Below, piece by piece: positions 24,003 to 32,021 of a DNA stretch of 64,000 nucleotides. Both the position numbers and the translations under genes were made by a program. Origin of the DNA: Candidatus Eisenbacteria bacterium. Its GTDB lineage: Bacteria; Desulfobacterota; Binatia; DP-6. Position 1 is the first letter of the stretch, and each line of letters opens with the position of its first letter. The notes below the pieces were generated by a model. It was not told the DNA's origin. It saw nothing but the letters and a program-made list of their open reading frames with translations, and ran no database searches. The stretch lies in the NCBI GenBank assembly GCA_035577985.1, contig DATJZY010000077.1, positions 1 to 64,000 of the forward strand. Reading direction: 5' to 3'.

Positions 24003-26062
24003 CGCGCGTCCTCGCCGCGGTGGCGTTCCTCGTCGCCGCCCACGCGGCGCGTGCCGGGGAGATCGCGATCACGCGGCTCGGCGGCGGCCTGGGCTGGACC
24101 CACTGTGCGGTGGAGCACCTGGGCGAGACGCGTCCGGCGACCGCGTGCGCGCAGATCCATCGCGCCGCGAGCGGCAAGGACGTGGTCGTTCCGCCCGGCC
24201 GCACGATCGAGGTGGCGCTCGATCCCGCCGCGGCCAAGGGAGCCGTGCGCCTGGTGACCGAGGCGTTCACGTACGCCGACGCTCCGACGGAGCCGATCGC
24301 GGCGGCGACCCTCAAGGACTTCGACCGGGTCGTGACCCAGGGCAACAACGATCGCTTCCTCGAGCGCGGCTTCATGCACGAGCCCGCCATGCGCGCGGCG
24401 CTGCAGCCGCCGCTCGCCGCCGCGTCGCTGCCCACGAAGCTCACGCTGCGCTTCGGCGCCGACGACGTCGGCCGCAAGGTCGCCTATGGCGTCTGGGCCT
24501 GGCCGGCGACGGCGCCCCCCGATCTGCACGTCGAGACGGAGCCCATCGTCGTGACGGCGGGCGACGGCCTGCGCATCGGCTTCGGCGTGCAGGACCCGGG
24601 CTGGGGCCCGGGGGCGCCGCCGGTCACCTTCATCGTCAGCGAGACGACGAAGGGGGATCCGCCGACGCCGCTCTGGAGCCGCCGGCTCGATCCCGCGCGC
24701 CGCGCCGGCGACCGCGGCTGGATCGACGCCGAGGTCGAGCTGCAGCCGGCGATGGAAGGTCCGGTCACGATCGGGCTCGACGCGCACGTCGAAGGGGAGG
24801 GCGCGACCTTTCCCGTCTGGGCGCGGCCGATCCTCGTGCGTACGGCGCCGCCGGCGCCCGCGCGCACGAACCTGCTCCTCATCTCCCTCGACACCGTGCG
24901 CGCGGACCACCTCTCGGGCGCCGGCTACAAGCGCGCGACGTCACCCGTGCTCGACGCCTTCGCCGGCGAGGGCGTGCGCTTCGACCAGGCGATCGCCCCC
25001 TTCCCGTCGACGACGGCGTCGCACATGTCGATGCTGACGGGTCTCTATCCGTGCGCGCACCGTGTGATCGCACCCAGCGTCACGCTGGCGGCGAGCGTCA
25101 CCACGCTCGCCGAGGTGCTGGCGCGCGCCGGCTACTCGACGGGCGCCGTCACCGAGGACGGCCTCATCAAGGGCGACATCGGGTTCAACCGCGGCTTCGA
25201 CGCCTACCGCGATCAGGTGTGGACCGGCGACGAGCCGGTCGGCCTCTTTCCCGACACGACCGAGGTCGCGCGCGGCTGGATCGCACGGCACGCGACCGAC
25301 CCGTTCTTCTTCTTCCTCCACACCTATCAGCCGCACACCCCGTTCAAGGTGCCCGCGTACTACAAGGGGCTGTTCGTCGTTCCGCCCGCGTCGCCCGAGG
25401 CGCTCGTGCAGGAGGCGGCCTACGACGAGGGGCTGCGCTACACCGACGACCTCCTCGCGAGCATCCTCGGGTGGCTCCGGCGCACGGGCCTCGCCGAGCG
25501 CACGCTCGTCGTCGTGACCTCGGATCACGGCACCGAGTTCGGCGAGCACGGCGGCATCGGCCACGCGCGGGGCGTCTACGACGAGCAGGTGCACGTGCCG
25601 CTCGTGCTCCACCATCCGACGCTCGCGGCCGGCGGGCGTCGGGTTCCGACGGCGGTGTCGATCATCGACCTCACGCCGACGGTGCTGGAGCTCCTCGGGC
25701 AGGGCGTCCCCGACGGCCTGCAGGGCCGGAGCCTCGCGCCGCTCGTGCGGGGCGAGCCGCTCGCGCGCGGCGACGTGTTCGCCGAGCAGCTCTGGGGGCC
25801 GCGACAGACGCTGCTGCGCACCGACGATCGCGCATGGATCGTGAAGCCGAGCGGCACCGAGCTGTACGACGTCGCGACCGATCCGCGCGAGCAGCACGAC
25901 CTGGCGCCCGAGCACAAGGACGAGGCGGCCGCGGGCGCCGCGCGCATCACGGCGTTCCGCGACGGCTGCGCCGAGGTCGCCAAGCGCATCCAGACGACGG
26001 CCGCCGCACCGCTCGACGCCGATCGCACGCGGGCGCTGAAGGCGCTCGGCTATCTGCAGTGA
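23999..26062 (+). CDS. Secreted sulfatase-family hydrolase with N-terminal beta domain
   Basis: A 687-residue protein with a signal peptide ([19 protein letters not shown]). Residues 25-285 are a probable beta-rich accessory domain. The sulfatase/alkaline-phosphatase-like domain starts at about 288 with 'NLLLISLDTVRADHLSGAGY', where the Asp binds metal, and continues with 'VTSDHGTEFGEHGGIGHARG', the second metal site. The residue in the formylglycine position is Thr338 ('FPSTTASHMSMLTG'), not Cys or Ser, so it belongs to the T-x-x-S-H subgroup that does not need formylglycine. The chain ends 'ALKALGYLQ', a tail also seen in the gene at 36713. It may act on sulfated or phosphorylated glycans in the periplasm. 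Confidence 0.85.
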   Translation: MTRVLAAVAFLVAAHAARAGEIAITRLGGGLGWTHCAVEHLGETRPATACAQIHRAASGKDVVVPPGRTIEVALDPAAAKGAVRLVTEAFTYADAPTEPIAAATLKDFDRVVTQGNNDRFLERGFMHEPAMRAALQPPLAAASLPTKLTLRFGADDVGRKVAYGVWAWPATAPPDLHVETEPIVVTAGDGLRIGFGVQDPGWGPGAPPVTFIVSETTKGDPPTPLWSRRLDPARRAGDRGWIDAEVELQPAMEGPVTIGLDAHVEGEGATFPVWARPILVRTAPPAPARTNLLLISLDTVRADHLSGAGYKRATSPVLDAFAGEGVRFDQAIAPFPSTTASHMSMLTGLYPCAHRVIAPSVTLAASVTTLAEVLARAGYSTGAVTEDGLIKGDIGFNRGFDAYRDQVWTGDEPVGLFPDTTEVARGWIARHATDPFFFFLHTYQPHTPFKVPAYYKGLFVVPPASPEALVQEAAYDEGLRYTDDLLASILGWLRRTGLAERTLVVVTSDHGTEFGEHGGIGHARGVYDEQVHVPLVLHHPTLAAGGRRVPTAVSIIDLTPTVLELLGQGVPDGLQGRSLAPLVRGEPLARGDVFAEQLWGPRQTLLRTDDRAWIVKPSGTELYDVATDPREQHDLAPEHKDEAAAGAARITAFRDGCAEVAKRIQTTAAAPLDADRTRALKALGYLQ

Positions 26063-26092
26063 GCATGGCGCTTGCCGCGGCGAGCCTTCCGA

Positions 26093-26122
26093 TTGACGCT
26101 CGCGCGGGGGGTGCCCTACAAC
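26093..26122 (+). promoter_or_regulatory. Promoter inside the 17380-29373 run
   Basis: TTGACG (26093-26098), 18-base spacer, TACAAC (26117-26122), predicted start about 26129. It favours ATG 26137 over ATG 26065 for the next gene and may uncouple it from the sulfatase. Confidence 0.5.
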
Positions 26123-26136
26123 CGCCCCCGGCCGGC

Positions 26137-26910
26137 ATGCTCCGCGAAGGCTACGAGGTCACGGCCACCTACGAGGCCACGCACTGGTGGTTTCGCTCCC
26201 GGCGCGATCTCGTGCTGCGCCAGGTGACGCGCGCGGCGGCGGCGGTCGGCGCGCCGGGGCGGCGCCTGCGCCTGCTCGACTACGGCTGCGGCACGGGCTT
26301 CAACCTGCCGTGGCTCGCCCGCTTCGGCGAGGTCGCGGGCGCCGACGTCGCCGACGAAGCGCTGCGGGAGTTCCAGAAGACGACCGGCTATCCGCTCCTC
26401 GACCTGCGCGACGACCTCGGCGCACACCACGGCCGCTACGACATCGTGCTCGCGCTCGACGTGCTCGAGCATTGCGACGACGACGTCGAGGGGCTCCGCG
26501 CGATGGAGCGCTTCGTCGCGCCGGGAGGACAGCTCGTCCTGACCGTGCCCGCGTATCGCTGGCTGTGGAGCGGCGAGGACGTGATCAGCCGCCACCGCCG
26601 GCGCTACACGCGCCGCATGCTGGTCGGAGCGTGCGAGCGGGCGGGGCTCCAAGTGCTCTACGCGAGCTACTTCAACCTCGCGATCCTCCCCGCCGTGGCG
26701 GCGGTCGTCTGGACCCGGCGCCTGCTCGATCCGGCGGCGCGCGAGCACTCGAACCTGCGGCCGACGGCGCCGTGGCTCAACGAGACGCTCTATCGGGTCA
26801 CGTCGAGCGAGGCCCGCTGGGTCGGCGACGAGCGGCTCGCGATGCCGGCGGGCGCCAGCCTCGTCGCCCGCCTCGCCCGCGCGAAGAGCGAGCATGCAGC
26901 CGTGGCGTGA
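26137..26910 (+). CDS. Class I SAM-dependent methyltransferase (HWWF type)
   Basis: A 257-residue methyltransferase. It opens with 'YEATHWWFRSRRDLVLRQV', a motif shared with the gene at 50082 and common in glycan-cluster methyltransferases. Motif I is 'LLDYGCGTGFNLPWLA', motif IV 'YDIVLALDVLEHCDDD', then 'FVAPGGQLVLTVPAYRWLW' and the 'SRHRRRYTRRML' segment. The C-terminal part has a hydrophobic stretch ('YFNLAILPAVAAVVW') that may contact membrane. ATG 26065 would add 24 residues unlike the family start and would place the promoter inside the gene. It overlaps the aminotransferase by 17 bases. Confidence 0.85.
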   Translation: MLREGYEVTATYEATHWWFRSRRDLVLRQVTRAAAAVGAPGRRLRLLDYGCGTGFNLPWLARFGEVAGADVADEALREFQKTTGYPLLDLRDDLGAHHGRYDIVLALDVLEHCDDDVEGLRAMERFVAPGGQLVLTVPAYRWLWSGEDVISRHRRRYTRRMLVGACERAGLQVLYASYFNLAILPAVAAVVWTRRLLDPAAREHSNLRPTAPWLNETLYRVTSSEARWVGDERLAMPAGASLVARLARAKSEHAAVA

Positions 26911-28054
26911 CCGCTACCTCGTCTTCGGTGCCCCGTACATCGGGCCCGAGGAACGCGCCGAGGTGCTCGCCTGCATCGACTCGGGCTGGCTCGGCACCGG
27001 GCCGCGCGTGGCGCGCCTGCAGCGCGACTTCCAGGCCTACGTGGGCGGGGGGCCTGCCGTCGGCGTCGGCTCGTGCACGGCGGCCCTGCACCTCGCGCTG
27101 CGCGCGCTCGGCCTCGAGCCGGGCGCCGAGGTCGTCACCTCGCCGATGACCTTCTGCGCGACGGTGAACGCGATCATCCACGCCGGCTTGACGCCCGTCT
27201 TCGCCGACTGCGATCGCGCGACCATGAACCTCGATCCGGCGGCGGTCGCGGCCAGGATCGGCCCGCGCACGCGCGCGATCGTGCCGGTGCACTTCGCGGG
27301 ACGTCCCTGCGACATGCCGGCGCTCATGGCGCTCGCGGAGCGCCACGGCCTCCGCGTGGTCGAGGACGCCGCCCACGCCATCGAGAGCACGATCGACGGC
27401 CGGCACTGCGGCACGTTCGGCGATTTCGGTTGCTTCAGCTTCTACGTCACCAAGAACGTCATGACGGTCGAGGGCGGCATGGTCGTGTGCCGCGATCCGG
27501 CGCTCGCCGAGCGGATCACCGTCGCGGCCCTCCACGGCATGAGCAAGGACGCATGGATGCGCTACGGCGACGACGGCTTCGTGCACTACGACGTGGTCGA
27601 AGCCGGCTTCAAGTACAACCTCACCGACCTCGCGGCGGCGTTCGGCATCCACCAGCTCGCGCGCGTCGAGCGCCTGTGGCACCGCCGTCGCGAGCTGTGG
27701 GACTTCTACCTGCGCGAGCTACGCGATCTCCCGCTCGTGCTGCCGGCGCCGTGGCCGGCGAACATCCGTCACGCGCTCCACCTCTTCACGTGCCTGGTCG
27801 ACGATGGGCGCACGCGCGTCACGCGCGACCAGGTGCTGTCGCGCCTGCACGCGCTGCGAATCGGCACCGGCGTCCACTACCGCGCCGTCCATCTGCTCGA
27901 CTATTACCGCCGTACCTACGGGCATCGCGAGGGGGACTTCCCGAACGCCGAGTGGATCGGCGCGCGCACGTTCTCGATCCCGCTCTCGGTCGCCGTGACC
28001 GACGAGGACGCGGCCGACGTCGTGCGGGCGCTCCGGGTCGTGCTCGGCGGATGA
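26894..28054 (+). CDS. DegT/DnrJ/EryC1/StrS-family PLP aminotransferase
   Basis: A 386-residue, fold-type I PLP enzyme. 'VGVGSCTAALHLALRALG' binds the phosphate, 'TSPMTFCATVNAIIHAG' is the family's second block, 'VVEDAAHAIES' holds the Asp that contacts the pyridine, and 'FSFYVTKNVMTVEGGMV' contains the Schiff-base Lys. Family members transaminate keto-sugars to amino-sugars for O-antigen, capsule or antibiotics. No nucleotide-sugar dehydratase lies nearby, so the keto-sugar precursor must come from elsewhere. It overlaps the next gene by four bases. Confidence 0.93.
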   Translation: MQPWRDRYLVFGAPYIGPEERAEVLACIDSGWLGTGPRVARLQRDFQAYVGGGPAVGVGSCTAALHLALRALGLEPGAEVVTSPMTFCATVNAIIHAGLTPVFADCDRATMNLDPAAVAARIGPRTRAIVPVHFAGRPCDMPALMALAERHGLRVVEDAAHAIESTIDGRHCGTFGDFGCFSFYVTKNVMTVEGGMVVCRDPALAERITVAALHGMSKDAWMRYGDDGFVHYDVVEAGFKYNLTDLAAAFGIHQLARVERLWHRRRELWDFYLRELRDLPLVLPAPWPANIRHALHLFTCLVDDGRTRVTRDQVLSRLHALRIGTGVHYRAVHLLDYYRRTYGHREGDFPNAEWIGARTFSIPLSVAVTDEDAADVVRALRVVLGG

Positions 28055-29373
28055 CGGACCTCGACCTCTCGGTCGTGGTGCCGTGCTACGACGAGGCGCC
28101 GCACCTCGCGGCCAGCACGGCACGTCTGGTGGAGGTGCTCGACCAGACGCGGCTCGCCTACGAGATCCTCTTCGTCGACGACTGCTCGCGCGACGACACG
28201 CGACGCGTGATCCAGGAGATCTGCCGCACGACGCCGCGCTGTCGCTTCGTCTTCCACGAGAGGAATCGCGGCCGGGGCGGGGCGTTCAAGACGGGCTACG
28301 CGGCGACGACCGGACGCGTCACCGGGTTTCTGGACATCGACCTCGAGGTGGACGCGATCTACGTGCCGGCGCTCGTGACGCTCGTCGCGCGCCATGGCGT
28401 CGACGTCGCGACGGGGTTCCGGCACTACCTCCTGCGCCAGACGGGCGGCGTCCATCGCCACGTGCTCTCGATGGTCTATCGCGGGCTCCTGAAGGTGCTG
28501 CTCGACTGCGGCGTGCGCGACACCGAGACGGGCTGCAAGTTCTTCAATCGCGCCACCGCGACCGACGTCGTCCTGGGCTCCGAGTGCGACGGCTGGTTCT
28601 GGGACACTGAGGTGATGGCGCGCGCCGCGCTCGCGAACCTCCGCATCGTCGAGATGCCCGTCCTCTTCCTGCGGCGCATGGACAAGCGCTCGACGGTGCG
28701 CCTGCTGCCCGACACCTGGCAGTACCTGGTCGAGCTGTCGAAGTTCCGGCCGAAGGTGGGTCTCTCGCTCGCGAACAAGTCGCCGATCTACTGGACCTGC
28801 ATCGGTTACGACGCCCTCATGCGGATGCTCTACGGGCGCCAGTACCTCGCGACCTACCGGGCGGTCGCCGACCGCATCCGGCCCGGCGCGAGCGTCGTCG
28901 ACGTGTGCTGCGGCACCGGCCGGCTCTACCGCGACGCCTTGAAGGACCGTGGCGGCAGCTACCTCGGCCTCGACTTCAACGGCCACTTCGTCATGGGGGC
29001 GCGCAAGCGCGGCGTGCCGGTCCGGTCCTTCAACGTGCTGGCCGACCCGATTCCGCCCGCCGACTACGTCGTCATGTGCTCGAGCTTCTACCACGTGCGC
29101 TCGCAGGCCGACGCCGTCCTCGGGCGGATGCGGGCTGCGGCGCGCGAGGCGGTGATCCTCTCGGAGCCCGTCCACAACCTGTCGACGGCGGTCCCCGGCG
29201 TGATCGGGCGCCTGGTGGCGGCGGCGACGAACCCCGGCGTCGGGACCGAGCACATGGAACGCTACGACCTCGAAACCTTCCGCGCCTTCGCGGAGCGGCA
29301 CGGCGCCTCGGCGTTCGTGCATGCACCCGGCGATCGCAACGCGATCGCGATCTTTCCGGGCGCGGGCGGCTGA
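28051..29373 (+). CDS. GT2 glycosyltransferase fused to a SAM methyltransferase
   Basis: A 440-residue fusion. Residues 1-235 are a GT-A domain: 'LSVVVPCYDEAPHLAAST', 'EILFVDDCSRDDTRRVI' and the metal motif 'FLDIDLEVD', plus 'DTETGCKFFNRATATDVV' as in polyprenyl-phosphate glycosyltransferases. Residues about 265-430 are a small class I methyltransferase: 'SVVDVCCGTGRLYRDAL', 'YLGLDFNGHFV' and 'ADYVVMCSSFYHVRSQADAVL'. Both sets of motifs look intact, so one chain may glycosylate and methylate related substrates. It is the last gene of the long plus-strand run and converges with the histidine kinase. Confidence 0.87.
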   Translation: MTDLDLSVVVPCYDEAPHLAASTARLVEVLDQTRLAYEILFVDDCSRDDTRRVIQEICRTTPRCRFVFHERNRGRGGAFKTGYAATTGRVTGFLDIDLEVDAIYVPALVTLVARHGVDVATGFRHYLLRQTGGVHRHVLSMVYRGLLKVLLDCGVRDTETGCKFFNRATATDVVLGSECDGWFWDTEVMARAALANLRIVEMPVLFLRRMDKRSTVRLLPDTWQYLVELSKFRPKVGLSLANKSPIYWTCIGYDALMRMLYGRQYLATYRAVADRIRPGASVVDVCCGTGRLYRDALKDRGGSYLGLDFNGHFVMGARKRGVPVRSFNVLADPIPPADYVVMCSSFYHVRSQADAVLGRMRAAAREAVILSEPVHNLSTAVPGVIGRLVAAATNPGVGTEHMERYDLETFRAFAERHGASAFVHAPGDRNAIAIFPGAGG

Positions 29374-29436
29374 CGCGCCGGCGTCTCTCGCGGCACGTCG
29401 CGTCTAAGACCAACGGGCGGGACGCGCGATGAGGCC

Positions 29437-31911
29437 TCAGCTGAGCGCGCGCGAGACGCCCTCGGCGCCGGCGGCCGCGGGACGACCCAGCAATGCGGCG
29501 AGCGCGTCGATGTCGGGTGGCTTCACGAAGTGGTGGTCGAAGCCCGCCTCCATGGCGAGCTGCCTGTCCTCGTCCCTGCCGTAGCCCGACAGCGCGATGA
29601 ACATGGTTCGATCGAGCGTCTTGCGCTCGCGAAGTGCACGCACGAGCTGGTAGCCGTCCATGCCGGGAAGGCCGATGTCGGAGACGACGACATCGGGGGT
29701 CCACTCGCCGACGACCTCGAGCGCGGCCCCGGCCGTCGCCGCGACGCGCACCTCGTGGCCGAGCGACTCGAACAGCTCCGAGAGGCTCTCGGCCGAGTCC
29801 TCGTTGTCCTCGACGATGAGCACGCGGGCGGGCGCGACCGGCCGGGCCGGTCGGACCGCGGGTTCCGCCTTCGGGACGAGCGCCGACGGAAGCCGCGGCA
29901 GGTCGACGACGATCTCGCACCCCGTTCCACCGGGGCTTCGTGCTTCCACCCGTCCCCCGTGCAGCTCGACCAGACGGCGCACGATGGTGAGCCCCAGGCC
30001 GAGGCCGCCGTGCGAGCGATCGAGCGAGCGCTCGCCCTGCACGAACAGGTCGAACACACGCGGGAGCAGATCGGCGGGGATTCCGACGCCCGTATCGCGG
30101 ACGCGGATCCCGACCCCGTCCCCCGTGGTGTCCACGACGAGCGAGATCGAGCCGTTCGCCGGCGTGTACTTGACGGCGTTGCCGAGGAGGTTCGCGAATA
30201 CCTGGGTCAGTCGCGCCGGGTCGCCGTCGACCCAGATGCGCTCTGCGGGGAGCCTCAGGTCGAACGCGTGGCCGCGCTCGTCGAGCAGCGGGCGAACCGA
30301 GTCGACGGCCCGTGCGACGACGTCGTCGAGCGCCGTCGGCTCCTTGCGGAGCACGATCTTGCCTTGCGTGATGCGCGACACGTCGAGGAGGTCGTCCACG
30401 AGCCGGACGAGCTGCTTCAACTGCCGCTCCGCGATGTCGAGGGCGCGCGCGCCGACCCCGCGGCGCAGCAGCTCGAGCGCGGTATGGAGCGGCGCCAACG
30501 GGTTGCGCAGCTCGTGGGACAGCATGGCGAGAAACTCGTCCTTGCGGCGGGCGGCGTCCGCGAGGTCGCGGGCGTGTGCGGCCAGCTCCGCCGTCATCCG
30601 ATGTCGTTCCGTGGCGTCCATGGCCACGCCGATCATGCGCTCGGGGCGGTCATGCGCATCGCTCAGAACGTGCCCGATCCCGTTGATCCATCCGACGGTG
30701 CCGTCCGAGCGGAGATTGCGGTAATCGATTTCGTAGTCCGTTCCCTCCTCAACGGCGCGGGCGATGGCGGCGTCCACCTTGGCGTGGTCGTCCGGGTGTA
30801 CGAGTCTTCGAAAGCCTTCGAACGTCCCCGGGAACGATCCCGGCGTGAGCCCGTGGATCGCCTCGAGGTTGTCCGACCACTTCACCTCGCCGGACGTGAT
30901 GTTCCAGTCCCACACCCCCATCCGGCCGGCGGCGAGCGCGAATCGCAGGCGCTGCTCGCTCGCCTGCAGGCGGTCGTACTCGCGATTCACCTGGCGGCGA
31001 GCGACGTCTCGTTCGGTGATGGCGGCGCCGAGGAGGAGCCCGGTCACGGAAACGATGGCCATGAAGAGCTGCAGCAGGAAGAGGCTCTCCTCCACCGGCT
31101 CGCCCGTGAAGGGCCCCGAACCACGCACGGTGTTCGAGATCGCCAGTGCCGCCGTGACGAAGGTCACGGTCGCCGTTCCACGCTGTCCGAACCGCAGCGC
31201 CGCCCACACGACGAGGGGGAAGACGGCATAGTGGAACGGGTAGCCCGCGAGCGGGCCCACGTGACGCCCGGCAAACACCACGGCGCCGACGGCGAAGGTG
31301 GCGAGGAGGAGCGTCGCCGCCTCGCCGCGGCGCTCCGACGGGAGGAGAGCGGGCTGCGCCGTCGCCCACACGAGCAGCAGCGGCGCCGTGACGAGGTCGC
31401 CCAGGGCGTCGCCGATCCACCACGTCCACCACAATGTCGCGGACGCGCTCCACGGCTGCACGCCGCCGAGGCAGAGGCTCACGACGCCGATCGTGGCGGA
31501 AGCCATCGTGCTGCAGGCCGCGGCCAGAGCGACGAGGGCCAGCACGTCGCGCAGTCGGTCGAGCGCGGGACGCGTGTGCGCGCGCTCGAGCAGCCAGGCA
31601 CCGATCAGGGCCTCCAGCGTGTTGCCGACGGCGATGCCGGCGGCCGTCCCCAGCGGCTCGTTCGCGGTCGCGTTCGCCAGGAAGGCGCCGAGAGCGATTC
31701 CGGGCACGACCCATCGACGTCCGAGCAGCACCACGCTCGCGAGCGCGATGCCGCTGGGTGGCCACACGAGCGTCACCTGCTCGGCCGAGAAGGCCATCGT
31801 GAGGCCGAGCTTCGCGGCGGCGAAGTACACCAGGGCCGTCGCGAGCATGATCACCACGCCCGGCGCACCGGCCCTGGATGGCCGTCCGTCTGTGCCGACC
31901 GCCTGGATCAT
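29437..31911 (-). CDS. MASE1-PAS hybrid histidine kinase with C-terminal receiver
   Basis: An 824-residue sensor. Residues about 20-300 are eight or so helices of the MASE1 type ('FAAAKLGLTMAFSAEQVTLV', 'WPPSGIALA'). A PAS_3 domain follows ('GVWDWNITSGEVKWSDNLEA', 'RRLVHPDDHAKV'). The HisKA box 'MLSHELRNPLAPLHTALELL' carries phospho-acceptor His466. The ATPase has 'LLGNAVKYTP', 'VRDTGVGIPADLLPRVFDLF' and 'GGLGLGLTIV'. The receiver accepts phosphate on Asp745 ('VVVSDIGLPGMDGYQ'). ATG 31911 is preferred to 31980 because the promoter at 31933-31962 lies between them. It has no partner regulator next door. It is the only signal-transduction protein in the window. Confidence 0.93.
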   Translation of the reverse strand: MIQAVGTDGRPSRAGAPGVVIMLATALVYFAAAKLGLTMAFSAEQVTLVWPPSGIALASVVLLGRRWVVPGIALGAFLANATANEPLGTAAGIAVGNTLEALIGAWLLERAHTRPALDRLRDVLALVALAAACSTMASATIGVVSLCLGGVQPWSASATLWWTWWIGDALGDLVTAPLLLVWATAQPALLPSERRGEAATLLLATFAVGAVVFAGRHVGPLAGYPFHYAVFPLVVWAALRFGQRGTATVTFVTAALAISNTVRGSGPFTGEPVEESLFLLQLFMAIVSVTGLLLGAAITERDVARRQVNREYDRLQASEQRLRFALAAGRMGVWDWNITSGEVKWSDNLEAIHGLTPGSFPGTFEGFRRLVHPDDHAKVDAAIARAVEEGTDYEIDYRNLRSDGTVGWINGIGHVLSDAHDRPERMIGVAMDATERHRMTAELAAHARDLADAARRKDEFLAMLSHELRNPLAPLHTALELLRRGVGARALDIAERQLKQLVRLVDDLLDVSRITQGKIVLRKEPTALDDVVARAVDSVRPLLDERGHAFDLRLPAERIWVDGDPARLTQVFANLLGNAVKYTPANGSISLVVDTTGDGVGIRVRDTGVGIPADLLPRVFDLFVQGERSLDRSHGGLGLGLTIVRRLVELHGGRVEARSPGGTGCEIVVDLPRLPSALVPKAEPAVRPARPVAPARVLIVEDNEDSAESLSELFESLGHEVRVAATAGAALEVVGEWTPDVVVSDIGLPGMDGYQLVRALRERKTLDRTMFIALSGYGRDEDRQLAMEAGFDHHFVKPPDIDALAALLGRPAAAGAEGVSRALS

Positions 31912-31932
31912 TGATCGTCGCCCGCCTGCCGA

Positions 31933-31962
31933 ACCGTACCCGTCCAGGCCCGAGCTGCGCAA
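31933..31962 (-). promoter_or_regulatory. Promoter of the histidine kinase gene
   Basis: TTGCGC (31962-31957), 18-base spacer, TACGGT (31938-31933), start near 31926, 15 bases before ATG 31911. Confidence 0.5.
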
Positions 31963-31983
31963 CGCCCGACGTCGATCCATCGG

Positions 31984-32012
31984 TTGACCCGGCGTCGGGT
32001 CGCATGTGACAG
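31984..32012 (+). promoter_or_regulatory. Leaderless promoter of the 32022 gene
   Basis: TTGACC (31984-31989), 17-base spacer, TGACAG (32007-32012). The start is predicted about three bases before ATG 32022. The -10 match is moderate. Confidence 0.4.
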
Positions 32013-32021
32013 TGCGCCGCG

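Noticed and set aside
29374-29436. TCTAAGAC between convergent genes as a plus-strand -10 box
   Set aside because: No gene starts downstream on the plus strand and there is no matching -35 box.
31912-31980. ATG 31980 as start of the histidine kinase
   Set aside because: The promoter lies between it and ATG 31911, and the extra residues are Arg/Ser/Gly-rich without relation to MASE1.
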